Positions 7,383 through 16,064 of a DNA stretch of 38,937 nucleotides are shown here, one piece after another. Made by a program: the position numbers and the translations under genes. This stretch comes from Clostridia bacterium (GTDB lineage Bacteria > Bacillota > Clostridia > Christensenellales > CAG-138). Numbering within the stretch: the first letter of the stretch is position 1; each line of letters begins with the position of its first letter. The stretch is taken from NCBI GenBank assembly GCA_030533005.1, contig JAUNJX010000019.1, positions 1-38,937 of the forward strand, read 5' to 3'. The notes under the pieces are model-generated. The model saw only the letters and a program-made list of their open reading frames with translations, ran no database searches and was not told where the DNA came from.

Positions 7383-8456
7383 TTAAACGACATAGGTTTC
7401 GTTCGGCGTTTCGGAAAGATAGCGGTCACGGCGATCTACGATCGTGGTGACGACGTTTTTGCCCGGCCCGAGCTCTTTGGCAAGCTTAAGGGCGACCGCA
7501 ACATTCGCGCCGGAGGACATGCCGCAGAATATTCCTTCCTCCTGACAGAGCCGGTTGGCCATATCGCGGGCTTCCTCGCTTGTGATGCGGTAGAAGCGGT
7601 CTGGATAACCGTTGTCGAACATCACCTGGTTGATGGAGGAGGTCGTGTACCACTTTTCCAAACCGATGATGCGGGCGATATCCGCGCTGGTGGTGCCGAC
7701 GGAGAATTCCGTGCGGTCGCATACATCCTTTTGCAGTGCGTAATACGTTTCGCTTCCTTTGGGAACCACGCCGAAGATCATTTCAGGCCGCACGCCAAAG
7801 TCCGCAAGGCCAAGGCACATGCCGTAAAGCGAAGCGCCGGAGGAGACGGAACAGCCGATCGCGTCGATTTTTCCGTCCAGCTGCTCATAGACCTCATGCC
7901 CCATATCGCGCTGGCCGTAATAATTGTAGGGATTATAGATTTGATCCACCCAAACGCAATTGTCATCGGCGTCCTCCAGCTTTTGACAGTCCAATTTGGC
8001 CGAGAGCACATGGACGAGATCCGGCTCTATCTTGCAGAATTCTTCGATCTGCTCCTTGGTCAGATAATGCTCCGGCTCGCTGGATACCGCCACCTCGGGG
8101 CCATAGGCCTTGGTGATGAGCATGCGGGTGTTGTTGGGGCGTTCCATTTGATAGCGGTAAAGGAATATTTTGGATTTGTAGCCCTTGGCCGCGCAAATCA
8201 TGGCGACGGCGGGGGCGGTATTGCCGGCGGAGGCTTCCACCACGGTGCCGCCCGCAGACAGCTTTTTGCCGTTCCATGTTTCCCCGCGTTCCGCAGCCTG
8301 AATCATGGCCAGCGCCATACGATCCTTATAGCTTCCGCTGGGATTGAGGTATTCAAGCTTTACAAATACGTTTGCGCCCGCGTCTTTTCCGATGCGATTG
8401 AGCTTTAGCATGGGTGTGTGCCCTATGGCTTCCGTAATGCTGTTGATGTAATTCAT
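7383..8456 (-). CDS. PLP-dependent cysteine synthase family protein
   Basis: This 357-residue fold type II PLP enzyme has ITEAIGHTPMLKLN near the N-terminus, the PLP lysine Lys44 in NPSGSYKDRMA, the asparagine loop EASAGNTAPAVAM and a SVSSGASLYGMC phosphate-binding loop. It resembles cysteine synthase/cystathionine beta-synthase relatives without a CBS domain. It is longer than CysK (about 310), and the substrate could be O-acetylserine, cysteine (desulfhydrase) or another beta-substituted alanine. AAAGGAG precedes the ATG. The pair with a YheO-like regulator hints at a catabolic rather than biosynthetic role, and it lies next to a Se/S module. This is inference. Confidence 0.85.
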   Translation of the reverse strand: MNYINSITEAIGHTPMLKLNRIGKDAGANVFVKLEYLNPSGSYKDRMALAMIQAAERGETWNGKKLSAGGTVVEASAGNTAPAVAMICAAKGYKSKIFLYRYQMERPNNTRMLITKAYGPEVAVSSEPEHYLTKEQIEEFCKIEPDLVHVLSAKLDCQKLEDADDNCVWVDQIYNPYNYYGQRDMGHEVYEQLDGKIDAIGCSVSSGASLYGMCLGLADFGVRPEMIFGVVPKGSETYYALQKDVCDRTEFSVGTTSADIARIIGLEKWYTTSSINQVMFDNGYPDRFYRITSEEARDMANRLCQEEGIFCGMSSGANVAVALKLAKELGPGKNVVTTIVDRRDRYLSETPNETYVV

Positions 8457-8514
8457 CCTGTTCTCTCCTTTGCTTCTGCTGTGTCGGTGTGGCGATCATC
8501 CTAGAATACCTAAA

Positions 8515-8543
8515 GCTATAACATAGATTTATTGAAAAATCAA
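8515..8543 (-). promoter_or_regulatory. Candidate promoter of the PLP enzyme gene
   Basis: On the minus strand TTGATT (8543-8538) and TATAGC (8520-8515) are spaced by 17 bases, about 60 bases before the start codon. The -35 lies inside an inverted repeat, consistent with repression by a DNA-binding dimer. Confidence 0.4.
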
Positions 8544-8656
8544 TAATAAATTATTATTATGTTGCGATATATATTACATGCGGAATCCGTGGAGAAGCAA
8601 ACGTTGCGCAGGAAAAATCTGGATGCCTGAAAGAATGAATTTATTTGCTAAAGATA

Positions 8657-8685
8657 TTGACAAATGAAAAACGGTGACGTATTCT
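8657..8685 (+). promoter_or_regulatory. Promoter of the cofE/molybdenum hydroxylase operon
   Basis: A perfect TTGACA (8657-8662), a 17-base spacer and TATTCT (8680-8685). Transcription would start near 8692, giving a leader of about 128 bases before cofE. Confidence 0.7.
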
Positions 8686-8819
8686 TTTTAGTATAAAAGC
8701 ACGAACGCAAATGCGAAGCAAATAATGAGAATATTTTATTAGAATTTTTACACAACACAATTATTGAGCGGTTATTTTCACAAAACGATATACAGCCGGA
8801 AATGAGGAGTACGCAATAT

Positions 8820-9620
8820 ATGGTCAGCTATACCGTCATGGGAATAGACGGAATCAAGGATATTCAACCGGGCGATGATCTCGGGGAAATAGGCGCTTTG
8901 GCATTGGGGTGCATCGGTCTGCAGGATGGCGACATCGTACTGCTTGCGCATAAAATCGTATCGAAGGCGGAGGGTGCGCTCAGACGCCTGTCCGAGGTGA
9001 AGGTAAGCGCGGAGGCGGAACGTTACGCGAGGATTACAGGGAAGGATGCGCGGCAGGTGCAGGTGATACTGGAGGAGACGGAGGAAGTGCTCTGCGCGCA
9101 GGAGGGAATACTGCTTTGCCTGGATAAGCGCGGGCTGGCATGTGCAAACGCCGGGGTGGACGCTTCCAATTCCGGGCCGGATATGTTGGTCACGCTGCCC
9201 AAGGACGCCGATGCTTCGGCTGCGCGCCTACGGCAGTGCTGGGAGGAAGCGTTTGGCGTAAAGCTCGGCGTGATCATTTGCGATACGCACGGCCGACCCT
9301 TTAGAAACGGCGCGTCCGGCGTGGCGATAGGCGCGGCAGGGGTCGTCAACCAAAAAAGCTATATCGGCAAAAGCGACAGATATGGCAGGGTCATGCAAAG
9401 CTCTGTGGAGGCTGCGGCGGATGAATTGGCATGTGCCGCGACGCTTTTGATGGGGCAGGGGGACGAAGGGGTTCCCATGGTCGTGATTCGAGGTTATCAT
9501 GGATTGGGTGCGGGCTGTGCAAAGGAAAATGTGCGCGGGAAAGCGCAGGATATAAGCATGCGCCTGATGGGCGAAAAGAACAAACAGAGAGCTTTTGGTG
9601 AAACGGAGGGTGAGGTATAG
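8820..9620 (+). CDS. cofE: Coenzyme F420-0:L-glutamate ligase
   Basis: This 266-residue protein matches archaeal CofE over its whole length. It contains DGDIVLLAHKIVSKAEG near the N-terminus, CANAGVDASN, the IICDTHGRPFRNG motif, YIGKSDRYGR and LLMGQGDEGVPMVVIRG. These regions correspond to the GTP, metal and F420 contacts of the family. It would add glutamates to the lactyl-phosphate side chain of F420-0 using GTP. The ATG at 8820 is chosen because GAGGAG lies nine bases upstream. An ATG at 8802 lacks a ribosome binding site. It stands alone here: no cofC, cofD, cofG or cofH lies in the window. It is followed after one base by the FAD subunit gene. If the cell does not make F420, another glutamate acceptor is possible. 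Confidence 0.93.
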   Translation: MVSYTVMGIDGIKDIQPGDDLGEIGALALGCIGLQDGDIVLLAHKIVSKAEGALRRLSEVKVSAEAERYARITGKDARQVQVILEETEEVLCAQEGILLCLDKRGLACANAGVDASNSGPDMLVTLPKDADASAARLRQCWEEAFGVKLGVIICDTHGRPFRNGASGVAIGAAGVVNQKSYIGKSDRYGRVMQSSVEAAADELACAATLLMGQGDEGVPMVVIRGYHGLGAGCAKENVRGKAQDISMRLMGEKNKQRAFGETEGEV

Positions 9621-9621
9621 C

Positions 9622-10485
9622 ATGACGAGCAGGTTTTTATATGAAGCGCCTGAGAGCTTCGCACAGGCTGCAAGCAAGCTCAAGGCATGCGCGGACGCAC
9701 GGGTGATTCTGGGCGGCACGGATTTGATGGTGCTGCTGGAGAAAAACGTCATCAGCGTCGAAAAGGTGCTGGATCTGACAAAGATACCCAATGTGCGGGA
9801 CATCACGGAGCGGGAGGATCATTATCTCTTTGGCGCGGGCGTTACGTTTGCGCAGCTTGATCAATGGGCCAAGGCGCATCCCGTATACAGGGCGCTTGGC
9901 GAAGCGGCGGTATCCATCGGCACGCCGCAGGTGCGCAATATCGCCACATGGGTAGGCAACCTTTGCAATGCGGTGCCAAGCTGCGATATGGGCGCGCCGT
10001 CTTTGATCTTTGACGCGAAGGTGCAAACGATCGACGCGGCGGGCGATGTAAAATGGCTGCCCGTAAGGGAGCTTTTTGCCGGCCCCAAACGGACGGTGTT
10101 GAAGCATGACGAGCTAGTCACGCATATCAAGCTTCCCATGGCGGATGGCAGCGCGCGCAGCAGCTATCAGAAATTCGGACCCAGAAAGGCTTCGGACTTG
10201 GCGTATGTAGGCGTCGGCGTGCTGCTTAGGCGTGACGCGGAGGGGCGCGTGGCGGATTTGCGCATCGGCCTTGGCGCAGTTGGCCCTACGCCGCTGCTGG
10301 TCGGCGGTTTGGAGCGGTTTGTGGGGCAAAGGCTTGACGACGCGCTGTGCAGGGAAATTGGTGATGCCGCCGCACAGGCGGCAAAGCCCATAACCGATTT
10401 TCGCGCAACGGAAGCTTACCGCCGTGAGCTGGTGGCCGTCGAAACGGAGAGGGCGCTGCGCGTCTGCATGGACGGACTGCAATAA
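9622..10485 (+). CDS. Xanthine dehydrogenase family protein, FAD-binding subunit
   Basis: This 287-residue protein matches the CoxM/XdhB medium subunit. The FAD pyrophosphate loop is VILGGTDLMVLLE (28-40). The second flavin motif is SIGTPQVRNIATWVGNLCNA (98-117). A C-terminal CO dehydrogenase flavoprotein domain follows from about residue 170. It passes electrons from the [2Fe-2S] subunit to an acceptor, NAD+ or another carrier. GGAGGGTGAGG precedes the ATG, which comes one base after the cofE stop, so the two are translationally coupled. The gene order FAD, FeS, Mo matches other bacterial molybdenum hydroxylase operons. Confidence 0.93.
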   Translation: MTSRFLYEAPESFAQAASKLKACADARVILGGTDLMVLLEKNVISVEKVLDLTKIPNVRDITEREDHYLFGAGVTFAQLDQWAKAHPVYRALGEAAVSIGTPQVRNIATWVGNLCNAVPSCDMGAPSLIFDAKVQTIDAAGDVKWLPVRELFAGPKRTVLKHDELVTHIKLPMADGSARSSYQKFGPRKASDLAYVGVGVLLRRDAEGRVADLRIGLGAVGPTPLLVGGLERFVGQRLDDALCREIGDAAAQAAKPITDFRATEAYRRELVAVETERALRVCMDGLQ

Positions 10486-10505
10486 AGGGGATAGAGGCGA
10501 GCGAT

Positions 10506-10982
10506 ATGAAAAAGATAGGTCTTTATGTAAACGAACAATACAGGGAAGCGGAGATCGAGGAAAGCCTGCGCTTGGTCGATCTGCTGCGCGACGAGCTGCA
10601 TCTTACCGGCACAAAGCTTGGCTGCGGCGAGGGAGAGTGCGGCGCGTGTACGGTGCTGCTGGATGGTAAGGCCGTAAGCTCCTGTCTAATACTCGCGTGC
10701 CATGCGGACGGCGGGCATGTGATGACGGTCGAGGGGCTTGAGAAGGATGGGAAGCTGCACCCGCTGCAGGAGGCGTTTTTGGAGTTCGGCGCGTTCCAGT
10801 GCGGCTTTTGCACGCCGGGCATGCTCATGTCCGCCTATGCGCTGCTGCTGCACAATCCCGATCCGTCCGATGAGGAGATCAAGCTGGCGCTGTCCGGTAA
10901 CCTTTGCAGGTGTACGGGCTATCAGAAGATTATCGACGCGGTGCGCAAGGCCGCTGCAATGATGAGAGCAGAGCAGGCATAA
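10506..10982 (+). CDS. Xanthine dehydrogenase family protein, [2Fe-2S] subunit
   Basis: This 158-residue protein contains both iron-sulfur cluster motifs. The plant-ferredoxin type cluster is held by Cys40, Cys45, Cys48 and Cys60 (GCGEGECGACTV). The helical-domain cluster is held by Cys99, Cys102, Cys134 and Cys136 (CGFCTPG and CRCTGYQ). Length and motifs are standard for CoxS/XdhC-like small subunits. It carries electrons from the Mo subunit to the FAD subunit. All eight ligands are present, so it should be functional. Confidence 0.95.
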   Translation: MKKIGLYVNEQYREAEIEESLRLVDLLRDELHLTGTKLGCGEGECGACTVLLDGKAVSSCLILACHADGGHVMTVEGLEKDGKLHPLQEAFLEFGAFQCGFCTPGMLMSAYALLLHNPDPSDEEIKLALSGNLCRCTGYQKIIDAVRKAAAMMRAEQA

Positions 10983-11066
10983 CGGCCGTTCACAGTTAAT
11001 GAAGGGAACGGCACGGCCGAAAAGGTTTTTAGCATAGTGTAAGCTGCAAGGAAGGAATGGCCGCAT

Positions 11067-13361
11067 ATGTGTGACGAAATTTATGGACACAACATACCCA
11101 TGGTAGACGGATACGAGAAGGTTACGGGACGCGCGATCTATGCAACCGACGTCATGTTGCCGGATATGCTTTATGGAAAGATCCTGCGAAGCCCGTATGC
11201 GCATGCGCGCATCCTCTCGATCGATACGAGTGCTGCGGAGGCGCTGCCCGGCGTTGTCGCGGTCGTGACCAACGCGGATACGGCGAGGCGGAAATTTAGT
11301 TCCTCCCCTTATCTTGACCAGTACCTGTTTGCGGAGGACGAGGTGCGCTTTATCGGCGACGAGGTCGCCGCTGTGGCCGCGACGGATCTGCGAACGGCGG
11401 AGGAGGCGTGCGCGCTGATCAAGGTGGAATACGAGCCATTGCCCGCCGTGTTTTCCATAGAGGAGGCTATGCAGCCGGACGCGCCGCTGGTGCATACGGA
11501 GCTTAGCAGCAATATTGCCCATGAGATCCATTATGATCGCGGAGATATCGACAGCGCATGGAAGGACTGTGCCGTTGTGGTGGAAGAAACCTTCCAAACC
11601 TCCTCCCATCATCCCGCCTATATCGAACCGCAGGCGGCGGTAGCGTCCGTGGACTGGGATGATAACGTGGAGGTGTTCGCGGGCACGCAATGTCCGGCGG
11701 GTGCGCCGCGCGAGCGCGCCTCGGAGATCACGGGCATCCCCATCAGCAAAATACGCATTCATCAGACCTTTGTGGGCGGCGGCTTTGGCGGCAAGGTGTG
11801 GCAGCATATCATCCATGTGGCGATCGTGCTTTCCAAAAAAGCGCGAAAGCCCGTGAAGGTGGTTTATGAGCGGGCGGAGGATCTTTCCTGCACACCGCCG
11901 CGCGTCCCCATGAAGCTGACGCTTAAGATGGGCGCGGATAAGGAAGGGCATATCCTCGCAAAAGAGACACTGATCGAAGCGGAGAACGGCGCGTATACGA
12001 TCAACGCCTCCGTGGTCGTCGATACGACGGCGACGCGCGTCGAGTCGCTCTACAGATTTAAAAACATCCGGGATACCGCCCGGCTTATCTACACCAACAA
12101 GGTGCCGACCGGCACGTTCCGCGGCTTTGGCAATCCGCAGGGCACGTTCATGGTGGAATGCGTGATGGACATGCTGGCCGAAAAGCTGGGCATGGATCCG
12201 ACACAGATACGCCTCATCAACGCCTCGCAGCCCGGCGATGTGACGGCGCACGAATGGAAGATCGGCAGCTGCGAGCTTTCCCAATGCATCCATAAGGCGG
12301 CGGCGCTTTCGGGCTGGGAGGAAAAGAAACGGAACAAGCGCTACGGGCACGGTATCGGCATGGGCTGTTGTATCCATGTCAACGGCAATCGGTCGGTTTT
12401 CCCCGCGTTTGACGGTTCCACGGCGACCATACGCATGAACGAGAACGGCAAGGCGGAGCTGATGTGCGCGGACGGCGATATCGGGCAGGGCGCTTCCACC
12501 GTTTTTGCGATGATCGCAGCAAAGACCATCGGCATTCCGGCGCGCGACGTGCGCATATTGCGCGTGGATTCCGCACAGTCCGGCTTTGGCTTTGGCGCGT
12601 TTGCAAGCCGCATTACGCTAAACGCCGGCAACGCCGTACTGGATGCGGCGCAAAAGGTGCATATGTGCCTCTGTGAAACAGCGGCGAAGCGAGCCGGCTG
12701 CGAGGTCGAGGCGGTGCGCATTGAGAATGGCCTGATCTACGCGCCGGGCGGCTACGAAGAAAGCGTCGCCGAGGTTTCCAAGCAGTATATGTACAGCCGG
12801 GGCGGGATCTATCTCAAGCAGGAGGGTTCGTTTATGCCCTCAGGCGTCAGGATGGCGGATAAAAAGACCAAGCTTGGCAACATTTCAGCCGCCTATTCCT
12901 TTGCGTCCCATGTGGCCGAGGTCGATATCGATCTTGAGACGGGCAAGCTTAGCGTGGTGAATTACGTCGGCGTGCACGATACGGGCAATGTCATTAACCC
13001 CATGCTTGCGGAGGGTCAGATAGAGGGCGGCGTCGTGCAGGGTCTGGGCTACGCGATCTATGAGGACTATTACTTCGATAAAGACGGAAGAATGCTCAAC
13101 ACGAGCTTCCTGGACTATAAGCTGCCCACGACCATGGACATTCCGCCTATCCATAGCGCGTTTGCGCAAAGCTTTGAGCAAAACGGGCCTTACGGCGCGA
13201 AGGGTCTGGGCGAGCCGACCATCGTGCCTGTGGCGGCGGCGGTAGCCAATGCCATCTATGACGCGATCGGCGTAAGGATCACGGATATGCCCTTTACGCC
13301 GGAGCATGTTTGGCGCGTGATCAAGGAGGAAGCCGCAAAAAAGGAGGCGCACAATGGATAA
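11067..13361 (+). CDS. Xanthine dehydrogenase family protein, molybdopterin-binding subunit
   Basis: This 764-residue catalytic subunit has the CoxL/XdhA layout. The N-terminal a/b hammerhead domain is at about 15-120, with VTGRAIYATDV and LYGKILRSPYAHARI. The Mo-pterin domain includes VGGGFGGK near residue 240 and TGTFRGFGNPQ near 350. The conserved base is the glutamate of GAKGLGEPT near residue 715. It should hydroxylate a carbon next to nitrogen, or an aldehyde, using water. The N-terminal region and the 84-base leader differ in spacing from the preceding tightly packed genes. Its stop overlaps the next ATG by 8 bases. The substrate is unknown. Whether the cofactor carries selenium cannot be read from sequence. 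Confidence 0.94.
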   Translation: MCDEIYGHNIPMVDGYEKVTGRAIYATDVMLPDMLYGKILRSPYAHARILSIDTSAAEALPGVVAVVTNADTARRKFSSSPYLDQYLFAEDEVRFIGDEVAAVAATDLRTAEEACALIKVEYEPLPAVFSIEEAMQPDAPLVHTELSSNIAHEIHYDRGDIDSAWKDCAVVVEETFQTSSHHPAYIEPQAAVASVDWDDNVEVFAGTQCPAGAPRERASEITGIPISKIRIHQTFVGGGFGGKVWQHIIHVAIVLSKKARKPVKVVYERAEDLSCTPPRVPMKLTLKMGADKEGHILAKETLIEAENGAYTINASVVVDTTATRVESLYRFKNIRDTARLIYTNKVPTGTFRGFGNPQGTFMVECVMDMLAEKLGMDPTQIRLINASQPGDVTAHEWKIGSCELSQCIHKAAALSGWEEKKRNKRYGHGIGMGCCIHVNGNRSVFPAFDGSTATIRMNENGKAELMCADGDIGQGASTVFAMIAAKTIGIPARDVRILRVDSAQSGFGFGAFASRITLNAGNAVLDAAQKVHMCLCETAAKRAGCEVEAVRIENGLIYAPGGYEESVAEVSKQYMYSRGGIYLKQEGSFMPSGVRMADKKTKLGNISAAYSFASHVAEVDIDLETGKLSVVNYVGVHDTGNVINPMLAEGQIEGGVVQGLGYAIYEDYYFDKDGRMLNTSFLDYKLPTTMDIPPIHSAFAQSFEQNGPYGAKGLGEPTIVPVAAAVANAIYDAIGVRITDMPFTPEHVWRVIKEEAAKKEAHNG

Positions 13362-14346
13362 GACGATACGCTTCGGCGTCGGATTTCTTGGCGATGCGGA
13401 CGTGAAAGAGATCGTAAGCAACGCAAGGCTTGCAGAGGACATGGGCTTTGCCACCTGCTGGGTCGCGGAGGATTATTTTTGCGGCGGGGCGTTTTCCATC
13501 GCGGCCGCGTGCGCGGCGCATACCCAAAGGATTCGCGTGGCCATAGGCGTCTTGAACCCCTATACCCGTCATCCCGCGCTTAGCGCCATGGAGGCGGCCG
13601 CGTTGTACAGGCTTTCCAACGGACGCTTAGAGGTCGCAATCGGCGCCAGCAACAAGCTTTGGATCGAGAAGCAAATGGGCATCCCTTTTGCAAAGCCGCT
13701 TTCCAGCGTGCGCGACACCGTTGCCATCATGCGCGGCGTATTCGCGGGGGAGAAATTCAGCTATCATGGCGAGGCGTTCAGCGCGAACGATATACTTCCC
13801 CGGACGAGCAAGTGCGAGGCATTGCCGCTGCTTCTCGGGGTGAAATCGGAAAAAATGCTGCACATGGCGGGGCAGATCGCGGACGGCGTGCTGCTTTCGG
13901 TGGGAACATCCGCGAACTATGTGCGCTGGGTGAAGGAGGAGCTGCAAAAGGGCGCCGCCGTCATTGGCAGGGATATCAAGGATTACCGCATTTCGGCGTA
14001 CCTTATTTTCAGCATTGACGAGGACAGGGAATTGGCGCGCAGCAAGGTGAAAACCAAGCTTGCGTATTATTTGGGTCTGCATGGCGACAACGTCATCATG
14101 CAGCAGGCCGGTATCGCGCCGGAATTGCTTACTGCGTTTCGGGAGGGTTTTTTGCGCGGCGCATACAGGACGGATCTTGTGACGGATGAGATCATAGACG
14201 CGCTGTCCGTATCGGGCAATCCGAAGGAGTGCAGGCAAAAGCTGCAGGCGCTTCTGGATGCGGGCGTGACGGAGCCGGTACTGTTCCAAATCCCCGAAAT
14301 ACCGGTAGAGGAAAATCTAGGGCAGATCAAAACGTATCTAATGTAA
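13354..14346 (+). CDS. LLM class flavin/F420-dependent oxidoreductase (Mer-like), first copy
   Basis: This 330-residue TIM-barrel protein belongs to the bacterial luciferase-like superfamily. Visible family patterns are ARLAEDMGFATCWVAEDYF, the THPALSAMEAAALYRLSNGR-like segment (here TRHP) followed by LEVAIGAS, and LPLLLGVKSEKMLHMAGQIADGVLL. Its organisation is closest to F420-dependent members such as methylenetetrahydromethanopterin reductase rather than to flavin monooxygenases. No flavin reductase is present, and Fno and CofE are neighbours, so F420 is the likely cofactor. It overlaps the Mo subunit gene by 8 bases, which indicates coupled translation and a linked function. Confidence 0.88.
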   Translation: MDKTIRFGVGFLGDADVKEIVSNARLAEDMGFATCWVAEDYFCGGAFSIAAACAAHTQRIRVAIGVLNPYTRHPALSAMEAAALYRLSNGRLEVAIGASNKLWIEKQMGIPFAKPLSSVRDTVAIMRGVFAGEKFSYHGEAFSANDILPRTSKCEALPLLLGVKSEKMLHMAGQIADGVLLSVGTSANYVRWVKEELQKGAAVIGRDIKDYRISAYLIFSIDEDRELARSKVKTKLAYYLGLHGDNVIMQQAGIAPELLTAFREGFLRGAYRTDLVTDEIIDALSVSGNPKECRQKLQALLDAGVTEPVLFQIPEIPVEENLGQIKTYLM

Positions 14347-14367
14347 AAGGAAAGCGAGGTAAACGGT

Positions 14368-15018
14368 ATGAAAATTGCGTTTATTGGCGGTACGGGAAAT
14401 CTCGGCTACGGCTTGGCGCTTCGCTGTGCCGCCGCGGGAGAAACCGTGTTGATCGGGTCAAGAAGCGTGGAAAAGGCACAGGAAGCGGCGGATCGACTGA
14501 ACGCGGAGCTGGGCGCGATCGCACAGCCCGTCGCGGGCATGGAAAACGGCGCGGCCGCGGCGGACGCGGAGCTGGTCGTGATCTCCTTGCCGTTTGCGGC
14601 GCACGAGGGAACGCTTCCCGCGATTGCGGCAGCCTGCGAGGGCAAGGTGGTATTGGATACGACGGTGCCCATGCAGTACGGTAAGCCGCCGGTATACATT
14701 GTGCCGGAGAGCGGCTCCGCCGCTGAGGGCGTGCAAAAGATGCTGCCGGGCGCGAAGGTGGTATCGGGACTGCAAACGGTATCCGCGGCGTCCTTGGCGG
14801 AAAAGGATCGCGCTTTGGCGTGCGACGCGTTGATCTGCGGTGACGACGACGAGGCAAAACAGCTTGTCATCGAGGTGTTTTCCAGATTCATTCCGCGCAT
14901 ATTCGACGCGGGAGCCCTGTCTCAGGCGCAGGCGCTGGAACGGCTGACGCCACTGTTTATCGCGCTCAACCAGAAATATAAACGCAAGCATATCGGACTA
15001 CAGCTGTCTAATATATAG
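14368..15018 (+). CDS. fno: NADPH-dependent F420 reductase (F420H2:NADP+ oxidoreductase)
   Basis: This 216-residue protein matches archaeal Fno along its length. It has the Rossmann motif IGGTGNLGYGLALR at the N-terminus. A GSRSVEKA turn follows, with serine and arginine placed to bind the NADPH 2'-phosphate. Further matches are SAAEGVQKMLPGAKVVSGLQT, ICGDDDEAKQLV and DAGALSQAQALERLTPL. It transfers hydride between F420H2 and NADP+. It lies between two LLM oxidoreductases, where it can recycle their cofactor. GAAAGCGAGG lies upstream of the ATG. This is the strongest evidence for F420 use in the operon besides CofE. Confidence 0.92.
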   Translation: MKIAFIGGTGNLGYGLALRCAAAGETVLIGSRSVEKAQEAADRLNAELGAIAQPVAGMENGAAAADAELVVISLPFAAHEGTLPAIAAACEGKVVLDTTVPMQYGKPPVYIVPESGSAAEGVQKMLPGAKVVSGLQTVSAASLAEKDRALACDALICGDDDEAKQLVIEVFSRFIPRIFDAGALSQAQALERLTPLFIALNQKYKRKHIGLQLSNI

Positions 15019-15027
15019 GAGGAACAT

Positions 15028-16050
15028 ATGGCAAAGATCAAATTTGGCGTCGGCATCCCTACGGGAGAAGAAGGACTCATGTATCCCATCCCCTTTGCGA
15101 GCGCGCGCGATAACGTGATGATCGCGCAAAAGGCAGAGGAAATGGGCTACGACTCCGTGTGGGGAAACGACCATGTTACCACGCAGAAGTATGTGCGGGA
15201 CGAGTTTCACAAAGCGCCGCGCTATTATGCGCCGCTCATCACGCTTTCCGCTATTGCCGAGGCGACACAGCGGATCAAGGTTGCGACGGCGCTGCTGGTC
15301 GCTCCCTTCCGCCATCCGGTGATGAGCGCGAAGGAGATTGCGACGCTGGATCACATTTCCAACGGCCGCGTCATCATAGGCACCAGCATTGGCGCGTATT
15401 TGGAGGAATTCCGCAACATGAACGGCAGCCGGGTGGAGGGCTTCCGCCGCGGCGATATGCTGGATGAGCATCTTGCGGCGCTGCGCCTGCTTTGGAAGGG
15501 CGAGCCCTGCTCCTTTTCGGGTCGATACTATGAATTCAACGACGTGGAGTCCTTCCCCAAGCCCGTGCAGGAGCCCCTGCCCATCTACATCGGCGGCAAC
15601 TCCCCCATGGGTCGCCGCAGGGTGGTGGACTACGGCGACGGGTGGCTGCCCGCGGCGCTCCCTGTGGAGCAGGTAAGGAGCGGCATTGCGGAGATTCGCG
15701 CCTATGCGGAGGAAAAGGGCAGGGATATAAGCGGCTTAGACGTTGCGCCGCAGTTCTTTGTCTATGTCGCAAAGACCAAGGAAGAAGCGGAGAAAAAATT
15801 CCTCGAAACGCAGATGTACAAGCATTCCGTATCCCTCAAGGAGACGACGCTCAAGGGACAGCAGTCCCTAGGCATCAACGATATGGCGCTGGTAGGCTCC
15901 GTCGAGCACGTTAAGGAGCGTATCAATCAGTATGTTGAGGCGGGTGTTACCACCTTTGCCGCCATGCTTTTCAGCACCAACACGGTGCCCGAAATGCTGG
16001 ATATGATGCAGCTGTTCGCCGAGGAGATCATCCCCGCTTTCGATTGCTGA
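15028..16050 (+). CDS. LLM class F420-dependent oxidoreductase, second copy
   Basis: This 340-residue luciferase-like TIM-barrel protein is clearly diverged from the copy at 13354. It contains AEEMGYDSVWGNDHV, RIKVATALLVAPFRHPVMSA, ATLDHISNGRVIIGTSIGAY and EPLPIYIGGNSPMGRRRVVDYGDGWLPA. These motifs are typical of the F420-type LLM subfamily. TAGGAGGAACAT precedes the ATG, 9 bases after fno. Two LLM enzymes around one Fno suggest two successive hydride transfers in one pathway, or one oxidation and one reduction. The substrate is unknown. Confidence 0.9.
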   Translation: MAKIKFGVGIPTGEEGLMYPIPFASARDNVMIAQKAEEMGYDSVWGNDHVTTQKYVRDEFHKAPRYYAPLITLSAIAEATQRIKVATALLVAPFRHPVMSAKEIATLDHISNGRVIIGTSIGAYLEEFRNMNGSRVEGFRRGDMLDEHLAALRLLWKGEPCSFSGRYYEFNDVESFPKPVQEPLPIYIGGNSPMGRRRVVDYGDGWLPAALPVEQVRSGIAEIRAYAEEKGRDISGLDVAPQFFVYVAKTKEEAEKKFLETQMYKHSVSLKETTLKGQQSLGINDMALVGSVEHVKERINQYVEAGVTTFAAMLFSTNTVPEMLDMMQLFAEEIIPAFDC

Positions 16051-16064
16051 CGGGAGGAACACAT

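Larger units (their letters stand above)
8457..8819. promoter_or_regulatory. AT-rich divergent intergenic region between PLP enzyme and cofE operon
   Basis: This 363-base stretch has no gene. It is strikingly AT-rich compared with its GC-rich flanks. It holds two overlapping inverted repeats: TTATTGA-AAAA-TCAATAA (8529-8546) and AATAATAA-A-TTATTATT (8542-8558). It also carries divergent promoters facing left (8515-8543) and right (8657-8685). Confidence 0.6.

Noticed and set aside
10986..11011. Hairpin between FeS and Mo subunit genes (CCGTTC with GAACGG)
   Set aside because: Only 6 bp with a 14-base loop and no U-run. Too weak to call a feature.
10686..12377. Long minus-strand open frame of 563 codons across the FeS and Mo subunits
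   Set aside because: It is a shadow frame of GC-rich coding sequence, rich in His and Arg, overlapping two certain genes.
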